From NCBI RefSeq assembly GCF_017571495.1, contig NZ_JAGETZ010000022.1, positions 1 to 64,000 on the forward strand: a stretch of 64,000 nt of DNA. Direction: 5' to 3'. Position 1 is the stretch's first letter; each line of letters begins with the position of its first letter. The position numbers and the translations under genes are program-made. Under the pieces are notes generated by a model. It was not told the origin of the DNA and searched no databases. It saw only the letters and a program-made list of their open reading frames with translations. The DNA comes from Hymenobacter negativus (GTDB taxonomy: Bacteria > Bacteroidota > Bacteroidia > Cytophagales > Hymenobacteraceae). Positions 29,501 through 37,266 of this stretch are shown one piece after another.

Positions 29501-30083
29501 CGTCCAGGGCCAGGCTGCTGGCGCCTTCGTAGCGCAGGGCCACGCGGGCGGGGTTGGCTCCGGGGGCCAGCAGCACGTCGTATTCCAGGTGCTGTCCGGC
29601 GTTTTCGTACAGGGTCAGGTCGATGCCGGGCCAGAGGCGGGTGTAGCGCAACTGGCGGAAGGCCCCAACGTGACTAGCCCAGCGCCGCTCGTCTTTGCCG
29701 ATGAAATAGTTGCGCTCGCCGGCCGTGGGGGTTTCGGCCGTGAGCGTAGCGCGGGCGCTGGCCTTTTCGAAATGCACCGTGTAGGCGTGCCCGGCGATGC
29801 TGTCGGAGGGGGCGGTGGTGGACTTGGGGCTGCCGCCGTGGTGATGGGTCAGCGCGGCCGGGTCCAGAAAGTTATAGGTCAGGCCGGTGGGCAGCACGAA
29901 AAGCCGGCCGGCGGGCAGGGCCGCCTCGTAGCGTACCCGCCCATCCCACTGCCCTTTGTTTTGGATGAACTCCAGGCTGGCCGCGCCCGGCTCGACTGGA
30001 GCAGTAGCGCGGACGGATGCTACTGATAGAAACAACAGCAGCACCAGCAAGGGGCGACGCAGCAAGCGGAAAAGTTGGGGCAT
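26553..30083 (-). CDS. Giant surface protein 3: SBBP propeller, three Ig-like repeats, PKD and type B T9SS sorting domain
   Basis: An 1176-residue member of the same family, starting at ATG 30083 (MPQLFRLLRRPLLVLLLFL). It is more divergent from paralogs 1 and 2 than they are from each other. The N-terminal domain begins LEFIQNKGQWDGRVRYE, and the propeller has STLTGSTADNWGF and YLGGTSNDG. Three Ig-like units follow (TPAGGVWSGPGV, TPTGGTFSGPGV, SPAGGTWSGTGV), then PKD (WDFGDGSPH). The sorting domain runs VPNIITPNGDQLN to VEIRR. It should be surface-exposed through the T9SS. Its 5' end faces the phosphatase-fold gene at 30277 across about 190 bp. The 14 in-frame residues before MPQLF are excluded because they precede the signal peptide. 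Confidence 0.9.
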   Translation of the reverse strand: MPQLFRLLRRPLLVLLLFLSVASVRATAPVEPGAASLEFIQNKGQWDGRVRYEAALPAGRLFVLPTGLTYNFLDPAALTHHHGGSPKSTTAPSDSIAGHAYTVHFEKASARATLTAETPTAGERNYFIGKDERRWASHVGAFRQLRYTRLWPGIDLTLYENAGQHLEYDVLLAPGANPARVALRYEGASSLALDAAGNLVIKTTVGTTTELAPKAFQTTATGQRQAVACRYVLTGTTLTFALGTYDKARALVIDPTVQFSTLTGSTADNWGFTATYDDNGNLYSGGIVCDNRGGSYPTTPGAYRTTFASTEDMAIMKFNTSASGASARMWATYLGGVSSDFPHSLVVNARNELVLLGSTSSNNYPTTAGAVQRSFAGGSRLDPFGDGAPYDMPNGSDLVISRFSADGSALLASTYLGGTSNDGVVAASGITANYGDAFRSDVQLDGSGNVYVASATSSSNFPGLSRGFRGNYGGGLSDAVVCKLTADLSAVTWSGLLGGNNSDMAYCIQRDVQGRIFVCGSSVQASTNLPNNFPITAGAYRPTFQGGGIDGFAARISADGQTLERSTFIGTAGYDQAQLLQLDGLGNVYLFGQTLGAFPVTTGKYTTANGSLFIQKLNPDLTSSFYSTVFGNGAGTGAGPNLVPTAFLVDDCERIYISGWGGSVNDRGTGWLGGSTVGLPVTSGALKTTTDGSDFYLAEFAAGMTALDYATFFGQQGVPEHVDGGTSRFDKRGIVYQAVCASCGGAQGFPTPSGAGTYTIRNGSTNCNNGAFKMTFDVVTADPGPRRFVCVDGSPVPLGGTPAGGVWSGPGVQAATGGGYRFMPSAVGPGQYIIRYTVATTGICQSTRTVRYVVAPPVVPAMVALPPQCVTMPAVALTATPTGGTFSGPGVSGGSFNPATAGAGTHTLTYTVADSLGCGTTTQQVSVVNPSAIIAGPDSTLCADLRQPFQLRGYSPAGGTWSGTGVTPGGFFTPPNTNNRGGVFPLTYTVRQGPCTATATRLVVLAPTSEQNVDLNLPVCAATPRYAGLAPFDCPLTPVLLAPRATYSWDFGDGSPHSIEATPTHRYATPGSYRIQLTARYGNCEVLTGFAPMEVGEVKVPNIITPNGDQLNDTFKPVFSCLPASFDVYTRWGQRVYHTDDYHYDWDGAGLASGVYYYLLRDTQDRKAKGWVEIRR

Positions 30084-30248
30084 AGAGGTGCCGAAGGCAG
30101 AAAAAGTGGAAAAGCCGGAAAACAAAGGAAGCGGAGCCGCCGTATTAGCTGCGCTTTTTCCGGGAACGGCGCTGGGGCAAATTTCGTGCGAGCTTCCAGT
30201 CGCAAACTTTTACCGTCCGGCCCCGGCTACGCGGCGGGCCCGTACCGC

Positions 30249-30256
30249 TACCTTTG
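30249..30256 (+). promoter_or_regulatory. -7 element for the phosphatase-fold gene
   Basis: TACCTTTG matches TAnnTTTG exactly and lies 20 nt before the GTG start at 30277, which supports that start over the long upstream frame. Confidence 0.55.
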
Positions 30257-30276
30257 CAACCCCCGTTGCTTGTGCC

Positions 30277-31458
30277 GTGCGCCGCTCCTTTGCCTTCAAA
30301 CTTACATTCCTGACCCTGGTCTGGCTTCTGCTGGCCATTGCCTGCGAGCAGGTGCCGCCCAGCGCCTTTTGGCCCGCCGTGTTCGGCTCCCTCACCACGC
30401 CGGTAGCCTTGCTGTGCACAGCCTTGCTGGCTCTGTATTGGCTGCGCCGCAGCTGGCGAATGGCCCTGCTGCCCATTGCCGCCCTGGCCCTGACGTGGCC
30501 CCACGTGCAGCGCGGCTTGGCCCTGCACCTGCCGGTCGAGGCAAAATCCAGCGCCCAAGATGAGAAGCTGAACAATGGTGAAACCATCCATTCCACCTTT
30601 TTTGCCCCGCAGACCAGCCAGGTGAGCATGCTCTCGGCCAATGTGCGCATCTTCAACGTGTACGCCGAGCTGCGCGACCCCAACTATACGTCGTCCAAAG
30701 GCTCGATGAACTGGCTGGCCAACAGCCCGGCCGATGTGCTCTGCCTCCAGGAGTTCTACAACGAGCCCGCCGGTACGCCAGAAAATAGTGGGGTCTTCCG
30801 GGCTGAGGCGCGGCTGGGGAAGGGCAGCGGGCGGCACGCTTTCGTGTCCACGAGCTTCACCAACGGGGCCGGTGCTGAGTTTGGGATGGCAATTTTCTCG
30901 CGCTTCGTCATCGTGCGCCAAGGCGTCATCAACTTCGGGCACGTGTCTCAAAACCACGCCATGTGGGCCGACCTGGCCCGGCCCGCCGACCGCACCAGCC
31001 ACGGCCGCCCCGATACCATTCGGGTATTCAATATGCACCTGCAAAGCATGAGCATGGCCGAAAGCGACATTGCCGCCGCTACCGGCAGCCGCGCCGGCTT
31101 GCGCGCCAAAGCCCCCAACCTGCTGCGCCGCTTCCGCTACGGAGCCGTGGCCCGGGGCAGCCAGGTCGATACCGTGCTGGCCCGCATCGCCCGCTCGCCC
31201 TACCCGGTGCTGCTAGCCGGCGATACCAACGACCTGCCCTATTCCTACACCTACGACCAGCTGGCCGACCATCTTCAGAATGCCTGGGCTACCGTGGGCC
31301 TGGGCATCGGGGCCACCTACAACGGCCGTCTGCCTGGCCTGCGCATCGACCAGCAGTTTGCCTCTGCGCAGTGGCAGGTGCAAGGCTGCCGCGTGCACCG
31401 CGAAATAAAGTGGAGCGACCATTTTCCGGTCGAAGGGCTTTATCAGTTAGCAAAGTAG
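30277..31458 (+). CDS. Membrane-anchored endonuclease/exonuclease/phosphatase-fold protein
   Basis: With GTG at 30277 the product is 393 residues. About three N-terminal hydrophobic helices (FLTLVWLLLAIACE, LLCTALLALYWL, LLPIAALALTW) are followed by an EEP domain with its full catalytic set. These are the Asn in MLSANVRIFN, Glu in LCLQEF, His in NMHLQS, GDTND, and a C-terminal WSDHFP. The fold includes metal-dependent nucleases, sphingomyelinases and inositol phosphatases; the outward-facing anchored arrangement suggests an exported phosphodiesterase of unknown substrate. The open frame continues upstream to 29956, but that part overlaps giant protein 3 and lies before the -7 box, so it is not included. 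Confidence 0.82.
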   Translation: MRRSFAFKLTFLTLVWLLLAIACEQVPPSAFWPAVFGSLTTPVALLCTALLALYWLRRSWRMALLPIAALALTWPHVQRGLALHLPVEAKSSAQDEKLNNGETIHSTFFAPQTSQVSMLSANVRIFNVYAELRDPNYTSSKGSMNWLANSPADVLCLQEFYNEPAGTPENSGVFRAEARLGKGSGRHAFVSTSFTNGAGAEFGMAIFSRFVIVRQGVINFGHVSQNHAMWADLARPADRTSHGRPDTIRVFNMHLQSMSMAESDIAAATGSRAGLRAKAPNLLRRFRYGAVARGSQVDTVLARIARSPYPVLLAGDTNDLPYSYTYDQLADHLQNAWATVGLGIGATYNGRLPGLRIDQQFASAQWQVQGCRVHREIKWSDHFPVEGLYQLAK

Positions 31459-31467
31459 AACAACAAC

Positions 31468-31731
31468 TCCCCTCCTCAGATGAGGAGGGGATGTTCGAGC
31501 TTTAGCTCGGACGGGGGTGGGTAAAATAGTTGAACGAAGCACAAACAGCACCCGAATAAAGCCCGAATATCTTCTAAATAACACCCGGTACAACTTCCAC
31601 AAATCTTCGAACAACCAGCCCGTTATTGTCGTTGCAACACGTCCGCAACCATCGTTCGGGCTTCGTTCAACGAGGTCAATCACTCCGGTTTCAGCTTCGC
31701 TGAAACATCCCTTCCTCATCTGAGGAAGGGA
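31468..31731. mobile_element. 264-bp MITE-like element with palindromic ends
   Basis: The two ends are near-identical 24-nt palindromes (31468-31491 and 31708-31731) with core CCTCAGATGAGG or CCTCATCTGAGG. Both are followed inward by ATGTT and another small hairpin. A second inverted pair lies inside (31529-31540 and 31660-31671). There is no transposase. It fills the space between the phosphatase-fold gene and cysS and ends 6 nt before the cysS promoter. Target-site duplication is not obvious. Confidence 0.65.
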
Positions 31732-31736
31732 GCCGC

Positions 31737-31744
31737 TACCTTTG
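31737..31744 (+). promoter_or_regulatory. -7 element abutting the cysS start codon
   Basis: TACCTTTG ends 4 nt before the cysS ATG (31749). If used, transcription would start at or next to the start codon and give a leaderless mRNA. Confidence 0.55.
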
Positions 31745-31748
31745 CACC

Positions 31749-33287
31749 ATGTCGCTCTCGCTTTATAATACCCTCTCCCGCAAGAAAGAAGAATTCCAGC
31801 CCGTGCATCCGCCCCAGGTGGGCGTGTATTTGTGCGGTCCTACTGTGTATAGCGAAGCTCATTTGGGCAACGCGCGCGGCCCGGTGGTGTTCGATGTGCT
31901 CACGCGCTACCTGCGTTTCTTGGGCTACCAGGTACGCTACGTGCGCAACATCACCGACGTAGGCCACCTCGAAAGCGACGCCGATACCGGCGAAGACAAG
32001 ATGGAAAAGGCCGCCCGCGCCGCCCGCATCGAGCCCATGCAGGTGGCCCAGCACTTCACCAACCGCTACCGCCAGCACATGCTGGCCCTCGGCTGCCTGC
32101 CGCCCGACATCGAGCCCCAGGCCAGCGGCCACATCATCGAGCAGATTCAGGTCATTGAGGAAATCATCGCCAATGGCCTGGCCTATGAGGTGAATGGCTC
32201 GGTGTATTTCGACGTACCCAAGTATAACGAGCACCAACGCTACGGCAAGCTCTCGAACCGCAGCATTGAGGACCAGTTGGCCGGTACCCGCGCCGGCCTC
32301 GAAGGCCAGAGCGAGAAGCGCAGCCCGCTGGACTTTGCCCTCTGGAAAAACGCTTCGCCCGAGCACATCATGCGCTGGCCCTCGCCCTGGGGCGAAGGCT
32401 TCCCCGGCTGGCACCTGGAGTGCTCGGCCATGAGTCGCAAGTACCTGGGCGACATCTCCGACATCCACGGCGGTGGCCTCGACCTCATGTTTCCGCACCA
32501 CGAGTGCGAAATCGCGCAAAGCCAGGGTAGCCACTCGCACACCGACGAGGCGCGCTTCTGGGTACACAACAACATGATAACCGTGAACGGCACCAAGATG
32601 AGCAAGAGCCTGGGCAACTTCGTGTTGCTCGGCGACATGTTCAAGGGGCCAACCGGGCCGCTGGCGTTCGGCTACTCGCCGATGGTGGTGCGCTTCTTCC
32701 TACTGCAAGCCCACTACCGCAGCCCGGTCGATGTGAGCGACGACGCCCTGCAAGCCGCCCGCAAAGGCTACCGCAAGCTGATGAATGGCCTACGTCTGCT
32801 CGATAAGCTGGCCGCCGACAGCCTGTCGGGCGAAGTAATCCGTGACCGTACGGTGATGCCACTGGCCGAAGGCCGCCAGCCCGACACCGCCACCGGCGAC
32901 GAGGAACTGCGCAAGCTGGTTGCCGATGTGTTTGTGGGCCTGAATGATGACCTGAACACGGCCCGCGCCATCGCCAGCCTGTTCAACCTGCTGCGCAAGT
33001 TCAATACCCTGGCCACCAGCACCGCGGCCATGGCCACCGTATCGTCGGGCGCCCTGGCCGAGGCTGTGGAAGCCTACCGCGCCGTGGTGACCGACATCCT
33101 GGGCCTGCAAGACGAGCCCCGCGCCAATGCCGAAGAGCTGCTCAAGCTCACGCTGGAGTTTTACACCGAAGCCAAAGCCGAAAAAGCCTACGACAAGGTA
33201 GACGTCATCCGGGCCGCCCTCAAAAGCCAGGGCATCGTGATAAAAGACACCAAGGCCGGCGTGGAATGGGCCTATAGCGAGGAGTAA
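31749..33287 (+). CDS. cysS: Cysteinyl-tRNA synthetase
   Basis: A 512-residue class I aminoacyl-tRNA synthetase that charges tRNA-Cys. Visible motifs are YLCGPTVY with zinc ligand C29, the HIGH variant HLGN (residues 38-41), the zinc-site sequences WHLECSAMS and HHECEIAQS, and KMSKS at 283-287. The C-terminal helical anticodon-binding region is present and the protein is complete. It follows a MITE-like element whose right end touches its promoter. The next gene, an M28 lipoprotein, is separated by another MITE-like element. No poly-cysteine leader precedes it, unlike metY. Confidence 0.97.
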   Translation: MSLSLYNTLSRKKEEFQPVHPPQVGVYLCGPTVYSEAHLGNARGPVVFDVLTRYLRFLGYQVRYVRNITDVGHLESDADTGEDKMEKAARAARIEPMQVAQHFTNRYRQHMLALGCLPPDIEPQASGHIIEQIQVIEEIIANGLAYEVNGSVYFDVPKYNEHQRYGKLSNRSIEDQLAGTRAGLEGQSEKRSPLDFALWKNASPEHIMRWPSPWGEGFPGWHLECSAMSRKYLGDISDIHGGGLDLMFPHHECEIAQSQGSHSHTDEARFWVHNNMITVNGTKMSKSLGNFVLLGDMFKGPTGPLAFGYSPMVVRFFLLQAHYRSPVDVSDDALQAARKGYRKLMNGLRLLDKLAADSLSGEVIRDRTVMPLAEGRQPDTATGDEELRKLVADVFVGLNDDLNTARAIASLFNLLRKFNTLATSTAAMATVSSGALAEAVEAYRAVVTDILGLQDEPRANAEELLKLTLEFYTEAKAEKAYDKVDVIRAALKSQGIVIKDTKAGVEWAYSEE

Positions 33288-33293
33288 AGCTGC

Positions 33294-33400
33294 CTGTCAT
33301 CCTGAGCTTGCGAAGGACCTTATTACGCTGGCATTGAGTTGAGTTACTAATCCACATGCCTCCTGGCGCGATAAGGTCCTTCGCAAGCCCAGGATGACAG
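33294..33400. mobile_element. MITE-like element, copy 1 (107 bp)
   Basis: Terminal inverted repeats of 29 nt, 33294-33322 and 33372-33400, differ at one position. They begin CTGTCATCCTGAGCTTGCG. A second copy is at 47319-47421, with nearly identical ends and a different centre. It lies between cysS and the following lipoprotein gene, ending just before the latter's start codon. Confidence 0.8.
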
Positions 33401-33407
33401 AAAAAAC

Positions 33408-34439
33408 ATGAACTTCCGCACCCTTCGTCTTCCCCTCGCTGCCCTGGCTGGCCTGCTCGTCCTCACCGGCTGCCCGGATAAAAAGACCAACGAAACCGCC
33501 GACTCCGGCGCTACGGCCGAGCCCAAGCTGCCCAAAGCGCCTGTGTTCAACGCCGACTCGGCCTATGCCTTCACGGCGAAGCAGGTGGCATTTGGGCCGC
33601 GCGTGCCCAACTCCAGGGCTCACATTGCCTGCGGCGACTGGATGGTGGCCAAGCTCAAAAGCTATGGGCTGAAGGTAATGCAGCAGCCTTTCGAGGCCAT
33701 GACGTTTGATGGCACCAACATCAAGGCCCGCAACATCATTGCCCAGTACCAGCCCACGGCGGCGCGGCGCGTGGCTATCTTCGGCCACTGGGATACCCGG
33801 CCCTTCGCCGACAATGACAAAGTGAAGAAAAATGCCCCGATGGACGGCGCTTCCGACGGCGCCAGCGCCGTGGCCGTAGCCCTGGAAATGGCCCGTGTGC
33901 TCAGCCAGCAGCCCGACTCGCTGGCTCCCAACGTGGGCGTCGACTTTATCTTCTTCGATGCCGAAGACTGGGGCCACGACGACACAACCCAGCAGGACCT
34001 GAAAAACCAGCTCGACGGCAGCGGCACCGAATCCTGGTGCCTGGGCTCGCAGTACTGGGCCAAAAACTTGGTGCCGGCCAACTATAAGGCCGAGTATGGC
34101 GTGCTGCTCGACATGGTGGGGGCCAAAGGCGGCAGCTTCACCCGCGAAGGCACCTCGCGCACCAATGCCCGGGGCCCGCTCGACAAAATCTGGAACACTG
34201 CGGCCCAGCTGGGCTACTCCGATTTCTTCCGCTTTCAGGATACCGACCCCATTACCGATGACCACGTATATACCAATCAGGCGGGTATTCCCACGCTCGA
34301 TATCTACGACCACCCGCCGGTGGGCACCGACTTCTTCCCGTCCTACCACCACGCCACCACCGACAACATGAGCATCATCGACCGCAAGACGCTCAAGGCC
34401 GTCGGCCAGACCATGGTGCAGTCGCTCTACGTGGACTAG
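33408..34439 (+). CDS. M28-family lipoprotein resembling glutaminyl-peptide cyclotransferase
   Basis: A 343-residue lipoprotein with lipobox LTGC (C22). The zinc-peptidase fold motifs are GHWDTRPFAD, SDGASAVAVALE, FFDAEDWG, LLDMVGAKGG and YHHATTDN. The WDTRP and D.EDWG forms are those of bacterial glutaminyl cyclases, which form N-terminal pyroglutamate, rather than of aminopeptidases. In Bacteroidota such cyclases act on periplasmic or outer-membrane proteins whose mature N-terminus is Gln, which is frequent after signal-peptide cleavage; several cargos in this window have an AQ junction. The ATG at 33408 is 7 nt after a MITE-like element, which must therefore supply the 5' leader. A terminator follows. 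Confidence 0.87.
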   Translation: MNFRTLRLPLAALAGLLVLTGCPDKKTNETADSGATAEPKLPKAPVFNADSAYAFTAKQVAFGPRVPNSRAHIACGDWMVAKLKSYGLKVMQQPFEAMTFDGTNIKARNIIAQYQPTAARRVAIFGHWDTRPFADNDKVKKNAPMDGASDGASAVAVALEMARVLSQQPDSLAPNVGVDFIFFDAEDWGHDDTTQQDLKNQLDGSGTESWCLGSQYWAKNLVPANYKAEYGVLLDMVGAKGGSFTREGTSRTNARGPLDKIWNTAAQLGYSDFFRFQDTDPITDDHVYTNQAGIPTLDIYDHPPVGTDFFPSYHHATTDNMSIIDRKTLKAVGQTMVQSLYVD

Positions 34440-34468
34440 CGCCCGGAAACAGGTCACCCGATTTTATA

Positions 34469-34508
34469 AACAAGAAGGCCAGCCGGACAACCGGTTGGCC
34501 TTCTTGTT
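34469..34508 (+). terminator. Rho-independent terminator after the glutaminyl-cyclase-like gene
   Basis: An 18-bp stem with one G-T pair and a 4-nt loop, about 30 nt after the stop. The 3' side ends in TTCTTGTT. Confidence 0.75.
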
Positions 34509-34788
34509 GTACTAGCATCCCGTTCGCAGAAACTGCTAGAGCGGTTTCGGCATCAGTGGTAAGTAGCGCGAACTTTCAGTTCGAGTCCCTGTGCCGCTTG
34601 GCAGTCGTTCTAGGCCAGTTCACAAGGCCGCTCAGCCTTGAGTTAAGCCGAGAGGGCGGCCAAGAGCGTCGTTCGCATCGGCCCACCGGTTTGCGCCAGA
34701 ACAGTGTGGGGGCGGATTGCTAGGTTCGTGCAACGGCGGGTGGGGGAAGGCTCCGGCCCATCGTTGTGCTCATGGGAGCCGAGCCGGG
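34509..34788. other. Intergenic region without a recognisable gene
   Basis: About 280 bp between the terminator and the end of the FG-GAP protein gene. It contains a short palindrome, GAACTTTCAGTTC, around 34570, which resembles repeat hairpins rather than a gene. No supported ORF or RNA was found. Confidence 0.4.
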
Positions 34789-36471
34789 CTACTCCACCAT
34801 CAGGCGGGCCACCTGCCCGGCCGCCCGCACCAGATACAGGCCTGGGGCCAGGCCGGCCACGTCGAGGGTAGCCGCGCCGGCTGTGGCGGGCACCGTGCGC
34901 ACCACGCGGCCCAGGGCATCGAGCAACGCGACGGTGGTGGCCGGGGGTGGCAGCGTGAGCTGCACCCGGCCGGTGGCGGGGTTGGGGTAGGCCCGCAGGG
35001 TGGCGGCCCCGGTAGTGGCCCCGGCGGTGGCCAACGGGGCGGCGGGTCTGTTGAGGCGCACGCTCACGCTGCCGGTGCCCGCGTGGGCGGTGAGCAGGTC
35101 AAGGTCGCCGTCGGCGTCCACGTCGGCCAGGGCTAAGCCGACGCCGGGCAGCGGCAAGGCCACGGTGCTGGCCGGCCCAAAGCCGCCGGCACCGGTGTTC
35201 AGCAGCACGCTCATGCCCCCGCTGCCGGCGCCGGTGGTCAACACATCGGGGCGGCTGTCGGCGTTCACGTCGCCCACGGCCAGGTCGGAGGGCGCGCTGC
35301 CCAGGGCCAGCTCCGCGCCGCCCCCGAAGGTGCCGGTGCCGTCGTTCAGGCGCAGGCTCACGCTGCGGCTGGTGAGGTTGGGCGTGAGCAGGTCGAGGTC
35401 GCCGTCGGCGTCCACGTCGGCCAGGCCCACGGCCTGGGGGGCAGTGCCCACTGCCACCAGCGTGCCGTTGCCAAAGGTGCCCGTGCCGTTGTTGCGGTGC
35501 ACGCTCACCACGTTGCCCAGGGGGGCGGGCACCAGCAGGTCGAGGTCGCCGTCGGCGTCCACGTCGGCCAGCGCCAGCCGGCCGGGCTGCCCGCCCGTGG
35601 CCACCTGCGAGCCCTGCACGAAGGCGCCCTGCCCGGTGTTGGCGCTTACGGTCACCGTGCCGTTGCGCAAGCCCAGCACCAGGTCGAGGTCGCCGTCGGC
35701 GTCCACGTCGGCCAGGGCCAGGGAGTTGACCGCCACCTGGAAGCCGAGCCCGAGCTGGCTGTTGACAAAGCTGCCGTTGGTGTTGAGGCGCACGACGATG
35801 TAGTAACCGCCCCCGCCCAGCGACACCAGGTCAAGCTGGCCGTCGCCGTTCACGTCGGCCAAGTAGGCGGCCACCACGCTGCCGCCCATGCTCACCTCAG
35901 CACCGGGCACGAAGGTGCCGGTGCCGGTGTTAAGGCGGAGGCTGACACCCGCCGACGAGCCCGTGCCCACCACCAAGTCAAGGTCGCCGTCGTTGTCCAC
36001 GTCGCCGGCCACCACCGACGACACCGCGACCGGAAACGGCAGGTCGCTGCCGCCGCCGAAGTTGCCCTGCCCGGTGCCCCCCACGGCCGTCGTGAACTGC
36101 TGCACGCGGGGCACGGCCAGGGCGGCGCTCACCGCGGCGGTGGCCGCAGTGAGGCTCACGGACACGGTTTCGCCGGGCTGGAAGTCGTAGGGCAGGGGCG
36201 CGTAGCTGAGGGTGTTGCCCACCAGCGTGGCCGCCCCGCCGGCCCGCTGGCCGCCCCGCTGGCTGCTAAACACCTTGAGTCCCCCGGACGCCCCCCCGCC
36301 CAGCGGCTGGCTGAAGGTGGCCACCACCGGGGCGTTGCGCGCCACGCTGGCCGCGTTGGCCGACGGTGTGAGGGCCACGAGGGTGGGGTCCTGGGCGCTG
36401 GCCGGCACGCCCGGCAGCCACAGCAAGACGAAGGCGGCGGCGCGGGCCAGCCGGGAGTAGGGGTGTTGCAT
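34789..36471 (-). CDS. T9SS-exported seven-repeat FG-GAP (VCBS-type) propeller protein
   Basis: A 560-residue secreted protein with signal peptide to about residue 26 (ending PASAQ). A bacterial Ig-like domain follows (VALTPSANAASVARNAPVVATFSQPL). Seven FG-GAP repeats of about 49 residues come next, each with a calcium-loop motif such as DVDADGDLDLL. A type A sorting domain ends it (AYPNPATGRVQL, LDALGRVVRTV, ending ARLMVE). Seven repeats would close a seven-bladed propeller. It should be exported by the T9SS and bind calcium at the surface; the ligand is unknown. The DNA repeats with a period close to 147 bp, which makes it prone to slippage. It is isolated: a decayed restriction gene lies upstream and a spacer downstream. 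Confidence 0.9.
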   Translation of the reverse strand: MQHPYSRLARAAAFVLLWLPGVPASAQDPTLVALTPSANAASVARNAPVVATFSQPLGGGASGGLKVFSSQRGGQRAGGAATLVGNTLSYAPLPYDFQPGETVSVSLTAATAAVSAALAVPRVQQFTTAVGGTGQGNFGGGSDLPFPVAVSSVVAGDVDNDGDLDLVVGTGSSAGVSLRLNTGTGTFVPGAEVSMGGSVVAAYLADVNGDGQLDLVSLGGGGYYIVVRLNTNGSFVNSQLGLGFQVAVNSLALADVDADGDLDLVLGLRNGTVTVSANTGQGAFVQGSQVATGGQPGRLALADVDADGDLDLLVPAPLGNVVSVHRNNGTGTFGNGTLVAVGTAPQAVGLADVDADGDLDLLTPNLTSRSVSLRLNDGTGTFGGGAELALGSAPSDLAVGDVNADSRPDVLTTGAGSGGMSVLLNTGAGGFGPASTVALPLPGVGLALADVDADGDLDLLTAHAGTGSVSVRLNRPAAPLATAGATTGAATLRAYPNPATGRVQLTLPPPATTVALLDALGRVVRTVPATAGAATLDVAGLAPGLYLVRAAGQVARLMVE

Positions 36472-36552
36472 GGGAGAGGGGGCTAAGGATGAGCCACTAA
36501 GCTACCTCATTTTCCGCAATAATGACGCTAGCCTTGTCCCGGCAAGCCGGCG

Positions 36553-37235
36553 CTACTGCCCGGCCACCTGGGCGGCCTCGGCGGGCGTGAGGCCGTAGAG
36601 GGCGGCCACGCGGGCATCAATCAGGGCTTCGGCGGCGAAAGTGTCGGCGGTGACGTCGGCGGCGCGGGCGGCGCGGATGGTCTTGACCAAGGCCGCGATT
36701 TCCGCCTGCTGCGCGGCGGTGGGGATGGGGATTTGCTCGACGTAAGAAATCTGTATTGCCAAAGCCCCGCCAGCCATCTTCGGCGTCACGCTCTTTAAGA
36801 AGTAGTACGTTGCGGCCGAATTGAGAATCCCTAATAGGAATTGGTCGTCGGGTGCAATTAGGAAGCTCAGCAAGTAGGGCAGCGCCAGCCACTGCTTCGC
36901 GTTATCCGGCGCGGCTGGCGGGGCCTTTGCGCCCTTCTTCTTCAGCACCGAGCCGGCGAAAGGGTCCAAGCCGGCCCGGTCGTTCAGCTTGCGGATGTAG
37001 AGCACGGTTTCTTCCTGCACGGCGGGCTGGAAGAAGAGTTGAGGTAGGGCAACTCGCTGAAGGAGGCGGCCACGTCGGGCGGGTGGCGGCGGGCCGATTC
37101 AGTACCCTGAAAAACAGCTTGTTGAGCTCATCGTACTCGGGCACCCGCGCTGGGGGCAGGAAGCGGAAGGCGGCGTGCTCGGCCGGGTGGTAGCGCAAGA
37201 CCGGTGCTCCCTCTCCTTTGGGATGGGGGCGGGGG
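36553..37235 (-). pseudogene. Remnant of a type IIG / Eco57I-like restriction-modification gene (C-terminal specificity part)
   Basis: The frame 36553-37020 encodes a TaqI-type specificity-domain tail: YLLSFL, ILNSAATYYFLKSVTPKMAGGA, YVEQIPIP, LVKTIRAARAA and ARVAALYGLT. Upstream, continuing pieces of the same protein appear in other frames: EYDELNKLFFRVLN near 37130 and VAASFSELPYLNSS near 37060. So at least two frameshifts separate the parts. The methyltransferase and nuclease domains are missing. It is a dead fragment of a mobile restriction system left between intact housekeeping genes. Confidence 0.75.
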
Positions 37236-37266
37236 TGAGGCGCGTTCACGCCTCTGCGCCTGCTAT

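Noticed and set aside
29956..30276. N-terminal extension of the phosphatase-fold protein
   Set aside because: It overlaps giant protein 3 on the other strand, lies before an exact -7 box, and lacks membrane or signal character.
31468..31731. CRISPR-like or tandem repeat array
   Set aside because: The repeats are two inverted ends, not regularly spaced direct repeats; no array or cas gene exists in the window.
34548..34604. tRNA-like stretch with a T-arm-like GTTCGAGTCC and GCGG/CCGC ends
   Set aside because: Only about 57 nt, with no anticodon stem and no proper D-arm; more likely part of an intergenic palindrome.
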